From Lentzea albida (GTDB lineage: Bacteria; Actinomycetota; Actinomycetes; Mycobacteriales; Pseudonocardiaceae): a stretch of DNA of 64,000 nucleotides. The stretch spans positions 1 through 64,000 of the forward strand of contig NZ_FOFV01000015.1 in NCBI RefSeq assembly GCF_900111005.1, read 5' to 3'. The first letter of the stretch is position 1; each line of letters opens with the position of its first letter. Positions 48,822-56,945 of the stretch are shown piece by piece. Both the position numbers and the translations under genes were made by a program. The notes beneath the pieces were generated by a model. That model saw only the letters and a list, made by a program, of their open reading frames with translations, did no database searches and had not been told where the DNA came from.

Positions 48822-49970
48822 GTGGTCGACCACACCACCGTGCTCATCGCGGGCGCGGGGCCGGCGGGGCTCGTGTTAGGCAACTTGTTGCAGGCTCAAG
48901 GGATCGGCACGCTCGTCGTCGAGCGGGCGAGCCGGGAGCAGGTGCAGACCCGTGCCAGGGCGGGGTTCTTGGGTCCGAACACCGCCAGGATCCTCACCGA
49001 GCACGGTCTCGCGGCCGGCATGCTCCACAAAGGACGTTCACACGGGGTGTGCGCGTTTCGCGGTGAGGACGGGGAGTTCGAGCTCGACTACTCGACCCTC
49101 GGACGCGGCGAGGTGCACACCGTGTACCCGCAGCAGGACCTCGTCACGGACCTCGTCGCCGAGTACCTGGACCGCGGCGGCGAGATCCGGTTCGGCAGCA
49201 CCGTCACCGACGTCGACGCGAGCACCGCCACGATCCGCTACCGCGACGAACGTGGTGACGGCGTTGCGACAGGCCGTTTCCTCGCGGGCTGCGACGGTGG
49301 CAACGGGGTGACGAGGCAGGCAGTGCCGGGCCCGCGCCTCACCCAGGACCACGGCGTCAGCTGGCTCGCCGTGCTCGCCGAGGCGCCGCAGAGCATGGCG
49401 GCGGTCACCTACGCGGTCCACGACGACGGCTTCGCGGGCCACATGGCCCGCAGCCCCGGGGTGACGCGGTACTACCTGCAGGTCCCTCCCGGCGACGACC
49501 CCGGTGAGTGGACCGAAGAACGGATCTGGGCGGCGCTCGACACCCGGATGCGCACCGAGGAGTTCGGGCAGCTCAAGAAGGGCCCGATCGTCGAACGGCG
49601 GATCGTGCGGCTGCGGTCGGAGGTCCTCGACCCGATCCAGCACGCCCGGCTCTTCCTCGTCGGCGACGCGGCGAGTTCGATCAGCCCCTCCGCCGCCAAG
49701 GGCGCCAACCTGGCGATCATGGAGGCCGAGCTGCTGGCCTCCGCCCTGATCTCCGCACTGCGACACGACGACGAACGGCCGTTGGCCGCGTACTCGCGCA
49801 CCTGCCTGCCCCGCATCTGGCGGGCGCAGGAGTTCTCCCGCTGGATGATCGACCTCCTCCACCCCCAGGACGACGACTTCCACCGCGCGCTGCGCCGCGC
49901 CCGGCTGCACAGCCTGCGCGACTCCCGCGCCCACCAGGACTTCTTCGCCGAGCACTACGTCGGCATCTGA
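48822..49970 (+). CDS. FAD-dependent monooxygenase, p-hydroxybenzoate hydroxylase type
   Basis: A 382-residue group A flavin hydroxylase. The ADP-binding GAGPAGLVLGNLLQAQG (about 10-26), the DG motif region GCDGGNGVTRQAV and the GD motif LVGDAASSISPSAAKGANLA are intact; R and Q positions around VQTRARAGFLGPNTARIL fit the PobA branch. It hydroxylates an aromatic ring using NAD(P)H. GTG start; purine-rich AGAGAGGACCAGAAGG precedes it. It is followed after 18 bases by the O-methyltransferase gene, giving a hydroxylate-then-methylate pair. Confidence 0.88.
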   Translation: MVDHTTVLIAGAGPAGLVLGNLLQAQGIGTLVVERASREQVQTRARAGFLGPNTARILTEHGLAAGMLHKGRSHGVCAFRGEDGEFELDYSTLGRGEVHTVYPQQDLVTDLVAEYLDRGGEIRFGSTVTDVDASTATIRYRDERGDGVATGRFLAGCDGGNGVTRQAVPGPRLTQDHGVSWLAVLAEAPQSMAAVTYAVHDDGFAGHMARSPGVTRYYLQVPPGDDPGEWTEERIWAALDTRMRTEEFGQLKKGPIVERRIVRLRSEVLDPIQHARLFLVGDAASSISPSAAKGANLAIMEAELLASALISALRHDDERPLAAYSRTCLPRIWRAQEFSRWMIDLLHPQDDDFHRALRRARLHSLRDSRAHQDFFAEHYVGI

Positions 49971-49988
49971 GCCACAGGAACCTCCACC

Positions 49989-51647
49989 ATGATCACGACC
50001 AGCACACCCGTCATCGCCGCGGCCGACCTCGACCGCCTGACCGCCGCGATGGCCCTCATCGGCGCCCACGACACCCACTCGGCCCTCGCCGCCGCCGTGC
50101 CTTCGCTGCCCGCGGACCAGCGCGCCGCCGTGGCGCGGCACGCCGCGCTGGATCACGCCGCGTTGCTCATCTTCCCGGAAACCCTTGCGGGACTTGCGGA
50201 CGAGCTCGCGCACCACGGCATCGAGGTCGGCACGATGACCCCGAGCGTCGTCGTCCGCGAACGGCTGAGCACCCGGTACTCGGTGCCGGTCGCGGACCTG
50301 AACGTCGGCATCCTGCGCGCGCCCGTCTCCGACCGCAACGGCTGGCCGTGCGAGCTGGAGATCTTCGTGATGGTGACACCGCCGGAGCTCGCGCACATCG
50401 CCGAGGACGAACGCCGCCACGAACACGAGAACCACGTCGCGCTCGCCGTCCGCAGGCCGGACCCGGTGCTGCTGCGCGGTCTGCGCACGATGATCGCGGG
50501 CGTCATGCGCCCGGACGGCGGTGGGTACAACGGCTACGAGAACACCTCGGTGCTCTACTTCCGCGACACCCGCTGCGCCGACCCCGCGTTCCGCCGGCTG
50601 GAACTGATCGCGACCGGCAGGTTCGCGCAGCTGCAGGCCACCCACCAGCGCGAGTCGTGCGCCGGAACGGAGCTGCTGCGCCTGCTGACCGGCGCGTGGG
50701 CGACGCAGGCCATCGCGACCGCGGCCGAGCTCCGGTTGCTCGACCACCTCGTCACGATCCCCGGCCTGGCGGGTCTCGCCGCGGCGACCGGCACCGAACC
50801 CCGCAGTCTCGCAAGGCTTCTGCGCTACCTCACCTCGCTCGGCGTCGTCCACCTGTCCGGTGAGAGGCACAGCCTCACCGATCTGGGCGAGCTGCTGCGG
50901 TCGGACCTGACGGGCTCGATGCGCCCGCTCGCGCTCATGTACGGCGGCCCGTTCTACCGGTCGTTCGCCGAGCTGACCGAGGCCGTCCGCAGCGGTGAGG
51001 AGTCGTACGCGAAGGCGTTCGGCGCGCACCACTTCGCCCACATGGCAGCGGATCCGGCGTTGTCGGAGCTGTTCCACGGGTCCATGGCGGCGAGCAACGC
51101 CATGTTCACCGGGGTCACCAAGGTCGTCGACTTCTCGACCGCCCGCATGGTCGTCGACGTGGCGGGGGGCAACGGCGAGCTGCTGGCGCGCGTGCTGCAC
51201 GCCAACCCGGCGGTGCGGGGCGTCCTGCTGGACCTCCCGAACGCCCTCGCCGCCGCCCGGCCGCGCCTCGCCGACCTCGCGGACCGCGTCCGCCTGGTGC
51301 CCGGCGACTTCACCCGCGCGATCCCCGAGTCCGGCGACGTCTACCTGCTGTCCCGCGTGCTGCACGACTGGGACGACGAGCAGTGCCGCACGATCCTGGC
51401 CACGTGCGCGCGGGACATGCCCGCACACGCCGATCTCCTGGTGATCGAGCGGCTGCTGCCCGAGGAGGGGGAGGCCGACTCGCTCGCGATCCCGTGGGAC
51501 ATCCACATGCTGTGCAACACCGGCGGCCGCGAACGCACCGAGTCGCACTACCGCGCGTTGCTCGCCGAGGCGGGCTTCGAGCTGGTGGAGACGCACGCGC
51601 TGCCGTTGGACGCGCACGTCATGCGCGCCCGGCCGATCACCAGCTGA
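49989..51647 (+). CDS. Two-domain O-methyltransferase with an unassigned N-terminal domain
   Basis: A 552-residue protein, much longer than the usual 330-350. Residues about 225-552 are an acetylserotonin/hydroxyneurosporene-type O-methyltransferase: dimerisation helices (LLRLLTGAWATQAIATAAEL), SAM motif VDVAGGNGE (about 389-397) and the catalytic region RVLHDWDD (about 456-463, His as base). Residues 1-220 form a separate domain, with a conserved-looking DRNGWPCELEIFVMVTPPEL, EDERRHEHENHVAL and GGGYNGYENTSVLYFRD, that I cannot assign to a known family. The His/Glu-rich stretch could bind a metal. The start is ATG with AGGAACC upstream. It probably acts on the product of the flavin hydroxylase next to it. 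Its end overlaps the convergent VOC gene by 11 bases. Confidence 0.8.
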   Translation: MITTSTPVIAAADLDRLTAAMALIGAHDTHSALAAAVPSLPADQRAAVARHAALDHAALLIFPETLAGLADELAHHGIEVGTMTPSVVVRERLSTRYSVPVADLNVGILRAPVSDRNGWPCELEIFVMVTPPELAHIAEDERRHEHENHVALAVRRPDPVLLRGLRTMIAGVMRPDGGGYNGYENTSVLYFRDTRCADPAFRRLELIATGRFAQLQATHQRESCAGTELLRLLTGAWATQAIATAAELRLLDHLVTIPGLAGLAAATGTEPRSLARLLRYLTSLGVVHLSGERHSLTDLGELLRSDLTGSMRPLALMYGGPFYRSFAELTEAVRSGEESYAKAFGAHHFAHMAADPALSELFHGSMAASNAMFTGVTKVVDFSTARMVVDVAGGNGELLARVLHANPAVRGVLLDLPNALAAARPRLADLADRVRLVPGDFTRAIPESGDVYLLSRVLHDWDDEQCRTILATCARDMPAHADLLVIERLLPEEGEADSLAIPWDIHMLCNTGGRERTESHYRALLAEAGFELVETHALPLDAHVMRARPITS

Positions 51648-52017
51648 CGAGGCAGAAGGGGTGGCCGGCGGGATCAGCGTAGACGTGGAACCGTTCGCCA
51701 CCCCCGTCGAGCCTGCGCGCGCCGAGTGCCAGCACCTGCTCGCCCGCCGACGCGAGGTCGTCCACACGCACGTCGAAGTGCATCTGCGCGGTTTCCTCCG
51801 GCCACTTCGGTGGTAACCACCCCTCGACCCGTACGAACGCCACGCCGGGCCGGTCCGGGGCGTCACCGATGACGACGAACGCGTCGTCGTCCTGCACCCG
51901 GACCATTCCCAGCAACTTCTCGTAGAACTCCGCCAACGCCCGGGGTTCCGGGCAGTCGATCACCAGGCCGTGCCAACGTCCGATCATGCGCGGCATGCTG
52001 GCAGGCGTTGCGGACAT
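51637..52017 (-). CDS. VOC-family (glyoxalase/bleomycin-resistance-fold) protein
   Basis: A 126-residue vicinal oxygen chelate protein: GRWHGLVIDCPEPRALAEFY (first beta-alpha-beta unit), MHFDVRVDDLASAGEQVLAL, and the end YADPAGHPFCLVSW, the typical closing strand. His near the start, His in MHFDV and residues in the last strand may hold a metal. Function could be dioxygenase, lyase or binding. ATG codons at 52017, 51996 and 51987 are all possible; conserved sequence begins at MIGRWHG. Confidence 0.8.
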   Translation of the reverse strand: MSATPASMPRMIGRWHGLVIDCPEPRALAEFYEKLLGMVRVQDDDAFVVIGDAPDRPGVAFVRVEGWLPPKWPEETAQMHFDVRVDDLASAGEQVLALGARRLDGGGERFHVYADPAGHPFCLVSW

Positions 52018-52035
52018 CCGCGGTCCTGGTTCTCG

Positions 52036-52758
52036 CTAGGCGAGCGGCATCGCCATCACCGGGTCCGTCGTCGGCTTCGCCGAACCCCCTCGCGGCTCCA
52101 CCGTGAGGGCGACCGTCTGCGCACCGGACAACCCGTTGACCACGACCGGCGCCGACCGGGAGTCGAGCAGACCACCGGAGTGCGGAACGCCGGAGGAGTC
52201 GATCAACCAGATCTGGTAGGCCCTGTCGTCGCCGGGATCGGGCAGCCCCTTGGCGAGGAACAGCGCCTCGTCGCGGCTGGCCGACACGACGGCGGTACCG
52301 GTGGCCCCGTTCGGCGCGGTGCCGTTGACCAGCTTCGCGTCCGGAGTGGACAGGAAGTCGGAGAACCGGCCGTACTCGCTGGCGAGCTGCGCCAGCTGCC
52401 GGTCCTGGCTCGACTCGGTGTACTGCACCGTCACGAAGACCGCGGCGACGAGGCACGCGGCCGCGAGCAGCCCGCCGGCCCAGCGCTTCCGGCTCGGGTT
52501 CGGCACGCGCGCCGTGCGCGGGGGCACCTGCCGGGTCTCGGCCGCGGCGGCGAGCACGCGGGCGCGCAGCTGCGGCGGTGGCGCGAACTCGACGGCGAGC
52601 CCCAGCCGTGACGCCGTGGACGTGAGCTCGGCGACCTCGACGGCACAGCTCTCGCACCGGGGCAGGTGCGCCTCGAAAGCGGTTCTCTCGATGTCGGACA
52701 ACGCGTTCACGGCGTAGGCGCCGGTGAGCGTGTGCAGATCAGCGGATGTGGTCCTCAT
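52036..52758 (-). CDS. rskA: RskA-type anti-sigma-K factor
   Basis: A 240-residue single-pass membrane anti-sigma factor. The cytoplasmic N-terminus has the zinc-binding ZAS motif H-x3-C-x2-C (EAHLPRCESCAVEV, about 30-43). One membrane helix follows RKR at about 97-117 (WAGGLLAAACLVAAVFVTVQ). The outer part is the conserved RskA domain (AKGLPDPGDDRAYQIWLID, then TVALTVEPRGGS). It holds SigK at the membrane until regulated proteolysis releases it. Its ATG overlaps the sigK stop (ATGA). Confidence 0.93.
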   Translation of the reverse strand: MRTTSADLHTLTGAYAVNALSDIERTAFEAHLPRCESCAVEVAELTSTASRLGLAVEFAPPPQLRARVLAAAAETRQVPPRTARVPNPSRKRWAGGLLAAACLVAAVFVTVQYTESSQDRQLAQLASEYGRFSDFLSTPDAKLVNGTAPNGATGTAVVSASRDEALFLAKGLPDPGDDRAYQIWLIDSSGVPHSGGLLDSRSAPVVVNGLSGAQTVALTVEPRGGSAKPTTDPVMAMPLA

Positions 52759-53354
52759 CCGGTCACCCCCATGCAGTCCCGCAGTCGGATCAGGCCGTCG
52801 CGCATCCTGGTCTTGACCGTGCCGAGCGGGATGCCCAGCAGGCTCGCGACCTCCGGATAGGAGTAGCCCTGGTAGTAGGCGAGCAGCACGGACTCGCGCT
52901 GCAACTCGGTCAGGAAGCTCAGGCACCGCCGCACCTGGCGTTGTTCGAGCTTGCCGTTGACCTGCTCGCTCACCTCGTCGAACGGCCTGGCCGGGTCGAG
53001 GCGGGCCGCGCGGTCCTCGCGGTGGCTGGCCGCCTGCGCGGACCGGACCCGGTCGACGGCGCGCCGGTGCGTCAGCGTGAGGATCCAGGTGGTGGCACTA
53101 CCCCGCTCGGGGTCGAACCTCGTCGCGGTCCGCCACACCTCGAGCATCACCTCCTGGAACACCTCCTCCGACTGCGCCTGGTCCCGCACCACTCGTCTGA
53201 TCAGCCCGAACACCGAGCCCGACACGACGTCGTAGAGCCGCTCGAACGCGGCCTCGTCCCCCCGTGCGACCAGCGCGAGCAGGTCGTCGGCGGTCGGGCC
53301 GACGTCACGAGGGGTGCTCTGCAGGCTTTGCAGTGCCCGCTCACGCTCAGGCAT
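52755..53354 (-). CDS. sigK: ECF RNA polymerase sigma factor SigK
   Basis: A 199-residue ECF sigma factor. Region 2 (about 25-95) includes FERLYDVVSGSVFGLIRRVV and QSEEVFQEVMLEVW; region 4 (about 135-190) includes LLAYYQGYSYPEVASLLGIP and LGTVKTRMRDGLIRLR. Together with the overlapping rskA gene and the fasciclin gene across the divergent promoter region it matches the SigK-RskA-MPT70/83 arrangement of mycobacteria. A candidate SigK promoter lies 35-61 bases upstream of the ATG, so autoregulation is expected. Confidence 0.93.
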   Translation of the reverse strand: MPERERALQSLQSTPRDVGPTADDLLALVARGDEAAFERLYDVVSGSVFGLIRRVVRDQAQSEEVFQEVMLEVWRTATRFDPERGSATTWILTLTHRRAVDRVRSAQAASHREDRAARLDPARPFDEVSEQVNGKLEQRQVRRCLSFLTELQRESVLLAYYQGYSYPEVASLLGIPLGTVKTRMRDGLIRLRDCMGVTG

Positions 53355-53388
53355 CCCGGGTCCTCTCCTCGAGCGTTGTCCGTCTGGT

Positions 53389-53415
53389 ATTCGCAGCAGG
53401 AGCCCCGGTGGATCG
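53389..53415 (-). promoter_or_regulatory. Candidate SigK-dependent promoter of sigK
   Basis: On the minus strand, CGATCC (53410-53415), 15 bases, GCGAAT (53389-53394). Mycobacterial SigK promoters are described with CCATCC and CCGAAT-type boxes. The spacer length is the same as in the opposing fasciclin promoter. Confidence 0.6.
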
Positions 53416-53528
53416 GTCGGGAATGAGTCGCCACATCACTTCGCCTGGAATAACCGCTCTGTACTGCGAAGAACGGCTCTGGAGTCGACTGTGGACGAAG
53501 GAGTTCGGTAACGGATCGGTAACCGCAC

Positions 53529-53555
53529 CCATCCGCCTCCTGGGGGGTGCCGAAT
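53529..53555 (+). promoter_or_regulatory. Candidate SigK-dependent promoter of the fasciclin gene
   Basis: CCATCC (53529-53534), 15-base spacer, CCGAAT (53550-53555), 43 bases before the ATG. Both boxes equal the mycobacterial SigK consensus as I recall it. Confidence 0.7.
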
Positions 53556-53597
53556 CACGAGCAGCAACCGCTCGATCACCCTTGGAGATGTCCTGTC

Positions 53598-54254
53598 ATG
53601 AAGAAGACCGTCCGCAACACCGCTCTCGCCCTCGGCGTCGCGTCCCTCGCCCTGTTCGGCGCGGCGTGCGGCTCGGGTGACACGGCCAGCAGCGGCAGCA
53701 GCTCCTCCAGCGCCGCGCCGACCTCGACGGCGACCTCGTCGTCCGCGGCGATGGCCGACCCGGCCGCCAACCTCGTCGGCCCCGGCTGTGCCGACTACGC
53801 GAAGCAGGTCCCGACCGGCGCCGGTTCGGTCTCGGGCATGGCCGCCGACCCGGTCGCCACCGCCGCGAGCAACAACCCGCTGCTCACCACCCTCGTCAGC
53901 GCCGTCTCCGGCAAGCTGAACCCGAAGGTCAACCTCGTGTCGACCCTCAACGGCGGCGAGTTCACCGTCTTCGCGCCGGTCGACTCCGCGTTCGCCAAGA
54001 TCGACGCCGCGACGATCGAGACCCTCAAGACCGACGACGCGCTGCTGACCAAGATCCTGACCTACCACGTCGTCCCCGGCCAGATCACGCCCGACAAGAT
54101 CGTCGGCGACCAGAAGACCGTCCAGACCGGCACCGTCAAGGTCACCGGCACCAAGGACGCGCTGAAGGTCAACGACGCCAACGTGATCTGCGGTGGCGTG
54201 AAGACCGCCAACGCCACCGTGTACCTGATCGACACGGTGCTGCTCCCCGCCTGA
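53598..54254 (+). CDS. Fasciclin-domain lipoprotein (MPT70/MPT83-like)
   Basis: A 218-residue secreted lipoprotein. The signal peptide MKKTVRNTALALGVASLALF ends in a lipobox-like GAAC, so Cys near residue 26 would be lipidated. A Ser/Thr-rich linker follows, then one FAS1 domain (about 80-218): GGEFTVFAPVDSAFAKI, KILTYHVVPGQIT, and the closing ATVYLIDTVLLPA match FAS1 H1 and H2 motifs. FAS1 proteins mediate adhesion. It is the homologue of the SigK-regulated MPT83/MPT70 and has a SigK-type promoter here. GGAG is 10 bases before the ATG. Confidence 0.92.
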   Translation: MKKTVRNTALALGVASLALFGAACGSGDTASSGSSSSSAAPTSTATSSSAAMADPAANLVGPGCADYAKQVPTGAGSVSGMAADPVATAASNNPLLTTLVSAVSGKLNPKVNLVSTLNGGEFTVFAPVDSAFAKIDAATIETLKTDDALLTKILTYHVVPGQITPDKIVGDQKTVQTGTVKVTGTKDALKVNDANVICGGVKTANATVYLIDTVLLPA

Positions 54255-54269
54255 CGTCTTGAACCGCTG

Positions 54270-54306
54270 AAAGTCCGGGAGCCGCTTCGCGCGGCTCCCG
54301 GACTTT
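54270..54306 (+). terminator. Intrinsic-type terminator after the fasciclin gene
   Basis: A perfect 16-bp stem (54270-54285 and 54291-54306) closes on a 5-base TTCGC loop, 16 bases after the stop codon. It also faces the end of the leftward CPBP protease gene, so it may stop both. Confidence 0.85.
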
Positions 54307-54319
54307 GTGCTGTGCGGGG

Positions 54320-55234
54320 CTATCCGGCTGTCGCAACCGCACGAACCCTGGTGTCGGTGTACCCGAGCCGGCCCTTGGTGAGGACGATGACGACGAGGGC
54401 CAGCACGCCGAGTCCGAGCACGGGGCCCCACAGCAGTTGCTCGTTCGCGCCCGGGAAGAACTCGGAGAAGGCGACGGACTGGAAGTTGTTGATCGAGCAG
54501 TGCAGCAGCATGACCAGCGGCAGGCTCTGGCGTCCCTTGTTGTAGACCAGCGTGATCAGGAAACTCATCTCCATCGCCAGGACGGCGAAGCGGACGATCG
54601 TCTCGGCGGTGACGTCCGGGCCTCCCCAGGGCGTGAGGAACAGCGGCAGGTGCCAGATGATCCACAGGACGCCCAGGACGAACGTGGCGATCATGGGCTG
54701 GTGGCGCTGCTGGAGGCGGCTCAGGGCGAAGTCGCGCCAGCCCGGTTCCTCGGCGAGGCCGGTGGTGAAGAACTGCAGCACCAGCATCGGCACGTAGAGG
54801 GCCAGCACCATCAGCGACGGCACCTGGAAGCCCTGTCCGTCGCTTGCCGCCAGTGTGCCGAGCAGGACAGCCACGGGAACGGCGAAGAGCGCGAACGCGT
54901 ACCACAGGACGCCGGCCCGGAACTGGAACAGCCGCCTGCGCCACCGCCGCAGGCCTTCCCCGCCCTCGGTGATGGCGGTGACCGTGAACGCGGCCGTCAG
55001 CGGACCGAGGTACGCGCCGGGCAGGATGGCGGTGAGCTGGTTGCCCATCAGCAGGTCCGGGTACCGGAAGTGCAGCACGCCGAACCCGTCCAGCGACAGG
55101 ACGTACGGCAACCAGGCCAGCCAGCTGATGCCGTTGGCGAGGGTGAAGAACGTGATCAGCGGGAAGCGCTGGACCAGCGCCTGCCAGCGGTTGCGGGCAG
55201 CAGGGCCGGAGTCCGCAGGGGCGGTCGAAGTCAT
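54320..55234 (-). CDS. CPBP-family intramembrane glutamic endopeptidase (Abi/CAAX-like)
   Basis: A 304-residue membrane protein with about eight hydrophobic helices. The three catalytic motifs of the CPBP/Abi family are present: AEEPGWRDF (EExxxR, catalytic Glu pair), IIWHLPLF (the F/WxxxH-type) and LLHCSINN (HxxxN). Such proteins process membrane-bound peptides or prenylated substrates, and some serve bacteriocin immunity. ATG at 55234 precedes a soluble N-terminus (TSTAPADSGPAARNRW). The gene stands alone between a terminator and the mycothiol-enzyme homologue. Confidence 0.9.
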   Translation of the reverse strand: MTSTAPADSGPAARNRWQALVQRFPLITFFTLANGISWLAWLPYVLSLDGFGVLHFRYPDLLMGNQLTAILPGAYLGPLTAAFTVTAITEGGEGLRRWRRRLFQFRAGVLWYAFALFAVPVAVLLGTLAASDGQGFQVPSLMVLALYVPMLVLQFFTTGLAEEPGWRDFALSRLQQRHQPMIATFVLGVLWIIWHLPLFLTPWGGPDVTAETIVRFAVLAMEMSFLITLVYNKGRQSLPLVMLLHCSINNFQSVAFSEFFPGANEQLLWGPVLGLGVLALVVIVLTKGRLGYTDTRVRAVATAG

Positions 55235-55314
55235 GGTCGGAACACTAGAAATCGACCTTGCGGCAGTCAGTGCAGTGAAGGGGCGTTCTCGTGGTGGAGC
55301 CTGCTCCACCCCTG

Positions 55315-56088
55315 TCAGAAGCCGGGGAACACGCGACGCAGGTCGTCGAGCGTCACGGCGCCCTCGACGGTGACGCCGTTGTCGTGAGGTGCCTTGAGGC
55401 GGCCGCTGAGCAGGCGGACGAACGCTTCCTGCGGCCCGGTGAACGTCGCGGAGGGCGACTCGAGGTGGCCCGTCACGGTGACCGCGTCGTCGATCACCAG
55501 GCCGCCACCGGGGATCGCGACCGACGTGGGGGCCGCGAGCTCGGCCGGCTTCGCGAAGAAGCCCAGCAGGAAGCCCATGGGCCCGGCCAGGAGTTCCACG
55601 AGCACCGCGGCCGAGTCGGCGTGCACTCCGGCGTGCGGGTCGAACGCCACGCGCACGTCCCAGGAGTGGTTGGCCACCTCGTTGAGCCGCATGCCCAGCG
55701 CGGTCAGCAGCGGGACCGGCTCCGGCAGGAAGCCGAGGTCGACGGTCAGCGACGAGCGCTGTTCGGGCGTGAGCGCCTCGACCAGGTCGAGCCAGCGGCC
55801 GTTGTGCTCCAGGAAGCCGTCGGCCTGCGCACGCGGCGCGGACGCGTCCCAGCGGTCCCAGATCGTCCGGTTGTCCTCGGCCGCCACGGTCTGCCCGGCG
55901 GCCAGGGCGATCGGCGCGTGACCGATCTCCGCGCCACTGCCGAGATGTGACAGGGCTTGGGCGACGGTCCAGTCCGCGGCGCCACTGGTGAGTGCCAGCT
56001 GCTCGTCGGTCAAGGTGCCGACGAGACCGGCGAGCACGTCGTGCTCGGCACGCAGGGCGGTGATCGTGCGGTCGAGGAGTTGGCTCAT
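55315..56088 (-). CDS. Maleylpyruvate isomerase-family mycothiol-dependent enzyme
   Basis: A 257-residue DinB/MDMPI-fold protein. The N-terminal four-helix bundle begins SQLLDRTITALRAEHDVLAG and contains WTVAQALSHLGSGAEIGHAP (first metal His) and a later LNEVANHSWDVRVAFDPHAG (second metal cluster), the typical divalent-metal triad region. The C-terminal part (VIDDAVTVTGHLESPSATFT) is the SCP2-like MDMPI_C domain. These enzymes use mycothiol, the actinobacterial thiol, for isomerisation or detoxification. ATG at 56088 has GGAGT about 6 bases upstream. Confidence 0.88.
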   Translation of the reverse strand: MSQLLDRTITALRAEHDVLAGLVGTLTDEQLALTSGAADWTVAQALSHLGSGAEIGHAPIALAAGQTVAAEDNRTIWDRWDASAPRAQADGFLEHNGRWLDLVEALTPEQRSSLTVDLGFLPEPVPLLTALGMRLNEVANHSWDVRVAFDPHAGVHADSAAVLVELLAGPMGFLLGFFAKPAELAAPTSVAIPGGGLVIDDAVTVTGHLESPSATFTGPQEAFVRLLSGRLKAPHDNGVTVEGAVTLDDLRRVFPGF

Positions 56089-56136
56089 GCCCACTCCCAA
56101 CTCCCGAGACCGGCCCTGTGTTCCGCCGTGCTCACG

Positions 56137-56180
56137 AAAAACGGAGAAGCGGGTAGAGACGAATCTCTACCCGCTTCTCC
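56137..56180 (-). terminator. Intrinsic terminator of the tRNA-Lys gene
   Basis: A perfect 17-bp stem (56143-56159 and 56164-56180) with a 4-base loop is followed, on the minus strand, by G and then TTTTT (56137-56141). It begins 4 bases after the tRNA 3' end. This is a complete Rho-independent terminator with U-tract, rare in this window. Confidence 0.92.
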
Positions 56181-56184
56181 GGTG

Positions 56185-56258
56185 TACGCCGCCAGGGACT
56201 CGAACCCCGGACCCGCTGATTAAGAGTCAGCTGCTCTAACCAACTGAGCTAGCGGCGC
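56185..56258 (-). tRNA. tRNA-Lys (anticodon CTT)
   Basis: A 74-base cloverleaf. The acceptor stem pairs GCGCCGC with GCGGCGT (one terminal G-U), the D-arm is GCTCAGTTGGTTAGAGC, the anticodon arm GCTGA-CTCTTAA-TCAGC carries CTT, and the T-arm is CGGGG-TTCGAGT-CCCTG with one G-U pair. The discriminator base is A; CCA is not encoded. It reads AAG codons. Confidence 0.97.
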
Positions 56259-56336
56259 TTGTTTGTGTGCCGGAGGCTTGCTCGTTCCGACGTGAAGAAC
56301 GTTAGCACAGGGCATCCAACGGGTTTTCACGCGGGG

Positions 56337-56945
56337 TCATCCGCGTTGCGCGAAGCCCGTGTGCAGGAGCCACTGGGCGGCCGTGTAGGTCGGCATGACG
56401 CCGGCCGACGCCAACCGTGCCGCGCGTCCGGAGAGGACGAACCGGCTCACGCCGAGGAGGGCGTCCGAGGCCGCGAACAGTGCCGCACCACCGAAAACGC
56501 GCCGTGCGCCGGTGCCTCGGGCGGTGGAGGCCGCGGCGACCATCGTGCCCAGGGTGAGGACGTAGAGGGCCACCGGCCTGCCCAGTGGGCCTGCCGCGCG
56601 GGCGAAGACCGCCGCGCCCGCGGCCGATGCTGTGAGGATCGGCACCACCGCCTTGCGCGAGCCCGGTTCCGAGTGGCGGGCCAGTGCCGCGGTGTAGCCG
56701 ACGTGGGCCACCAGGAAGCTGAACAGTCCTGTTCGGAATGCCTGGTCGGAGTCGCCCAGCAGGGCCACGTCGCCTGCCCACGAGCCGGCGAGGCCCAGCG
56801 CCATTCCGGGGTCTCGGGGTGGGGTGGCCACGGCGAGGACGGGCATGAGGGAGGTTTTCGTGACTTTGCGCACGTTGTTGGTGCCGCGCACGGCCGCGGC
56901 GATCGAGTCGACGGCTGCGGCGACCGCGTACGCCTGCTTCTTCAT
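56337..56945 (-). CDS. Lysoplasmalogenase (YhhN) family membrane protein
   Basis: A 202-residue protein with about seven short hydrophobic segments of the YhhN/TMEM86 family, which includes lysoplasmalogenases that hydrolyse the vinyl-ether bond of lysoplasmalogens. The KTSLMPVLAVATPP segment (K-P-x-x-M/T-type motif) and LAGSWAGDVALLGDSDQAFR (D-x2-L motif region) are the family's conserved polar sites, as is FAASDALLGVSRF. The ATG overlaps the stop of the monooxygenase gene (ATGA), so the two are co-expressed. Activity on plasmalogens is inferred from the family only. Confidence 0.82.
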   Translation of the reverse strand: MKKQAYAVAAAVDSIAAAVRGTNNVRKVTKTSLMPVLAVATPPRDPGMALGLAGSWAGDVALLGDSDQAFRTGLFSFLVAHVGYTAALARHSEPGSRKAVVPILTASAAGAAVFARAAGPLGRPVALYVLTLGTMVAAASTARGTGARRVFGGAALFAASDALLGVSRFVLSGRAARLASAGVMPTYTAAQWLLHTGFAQRG

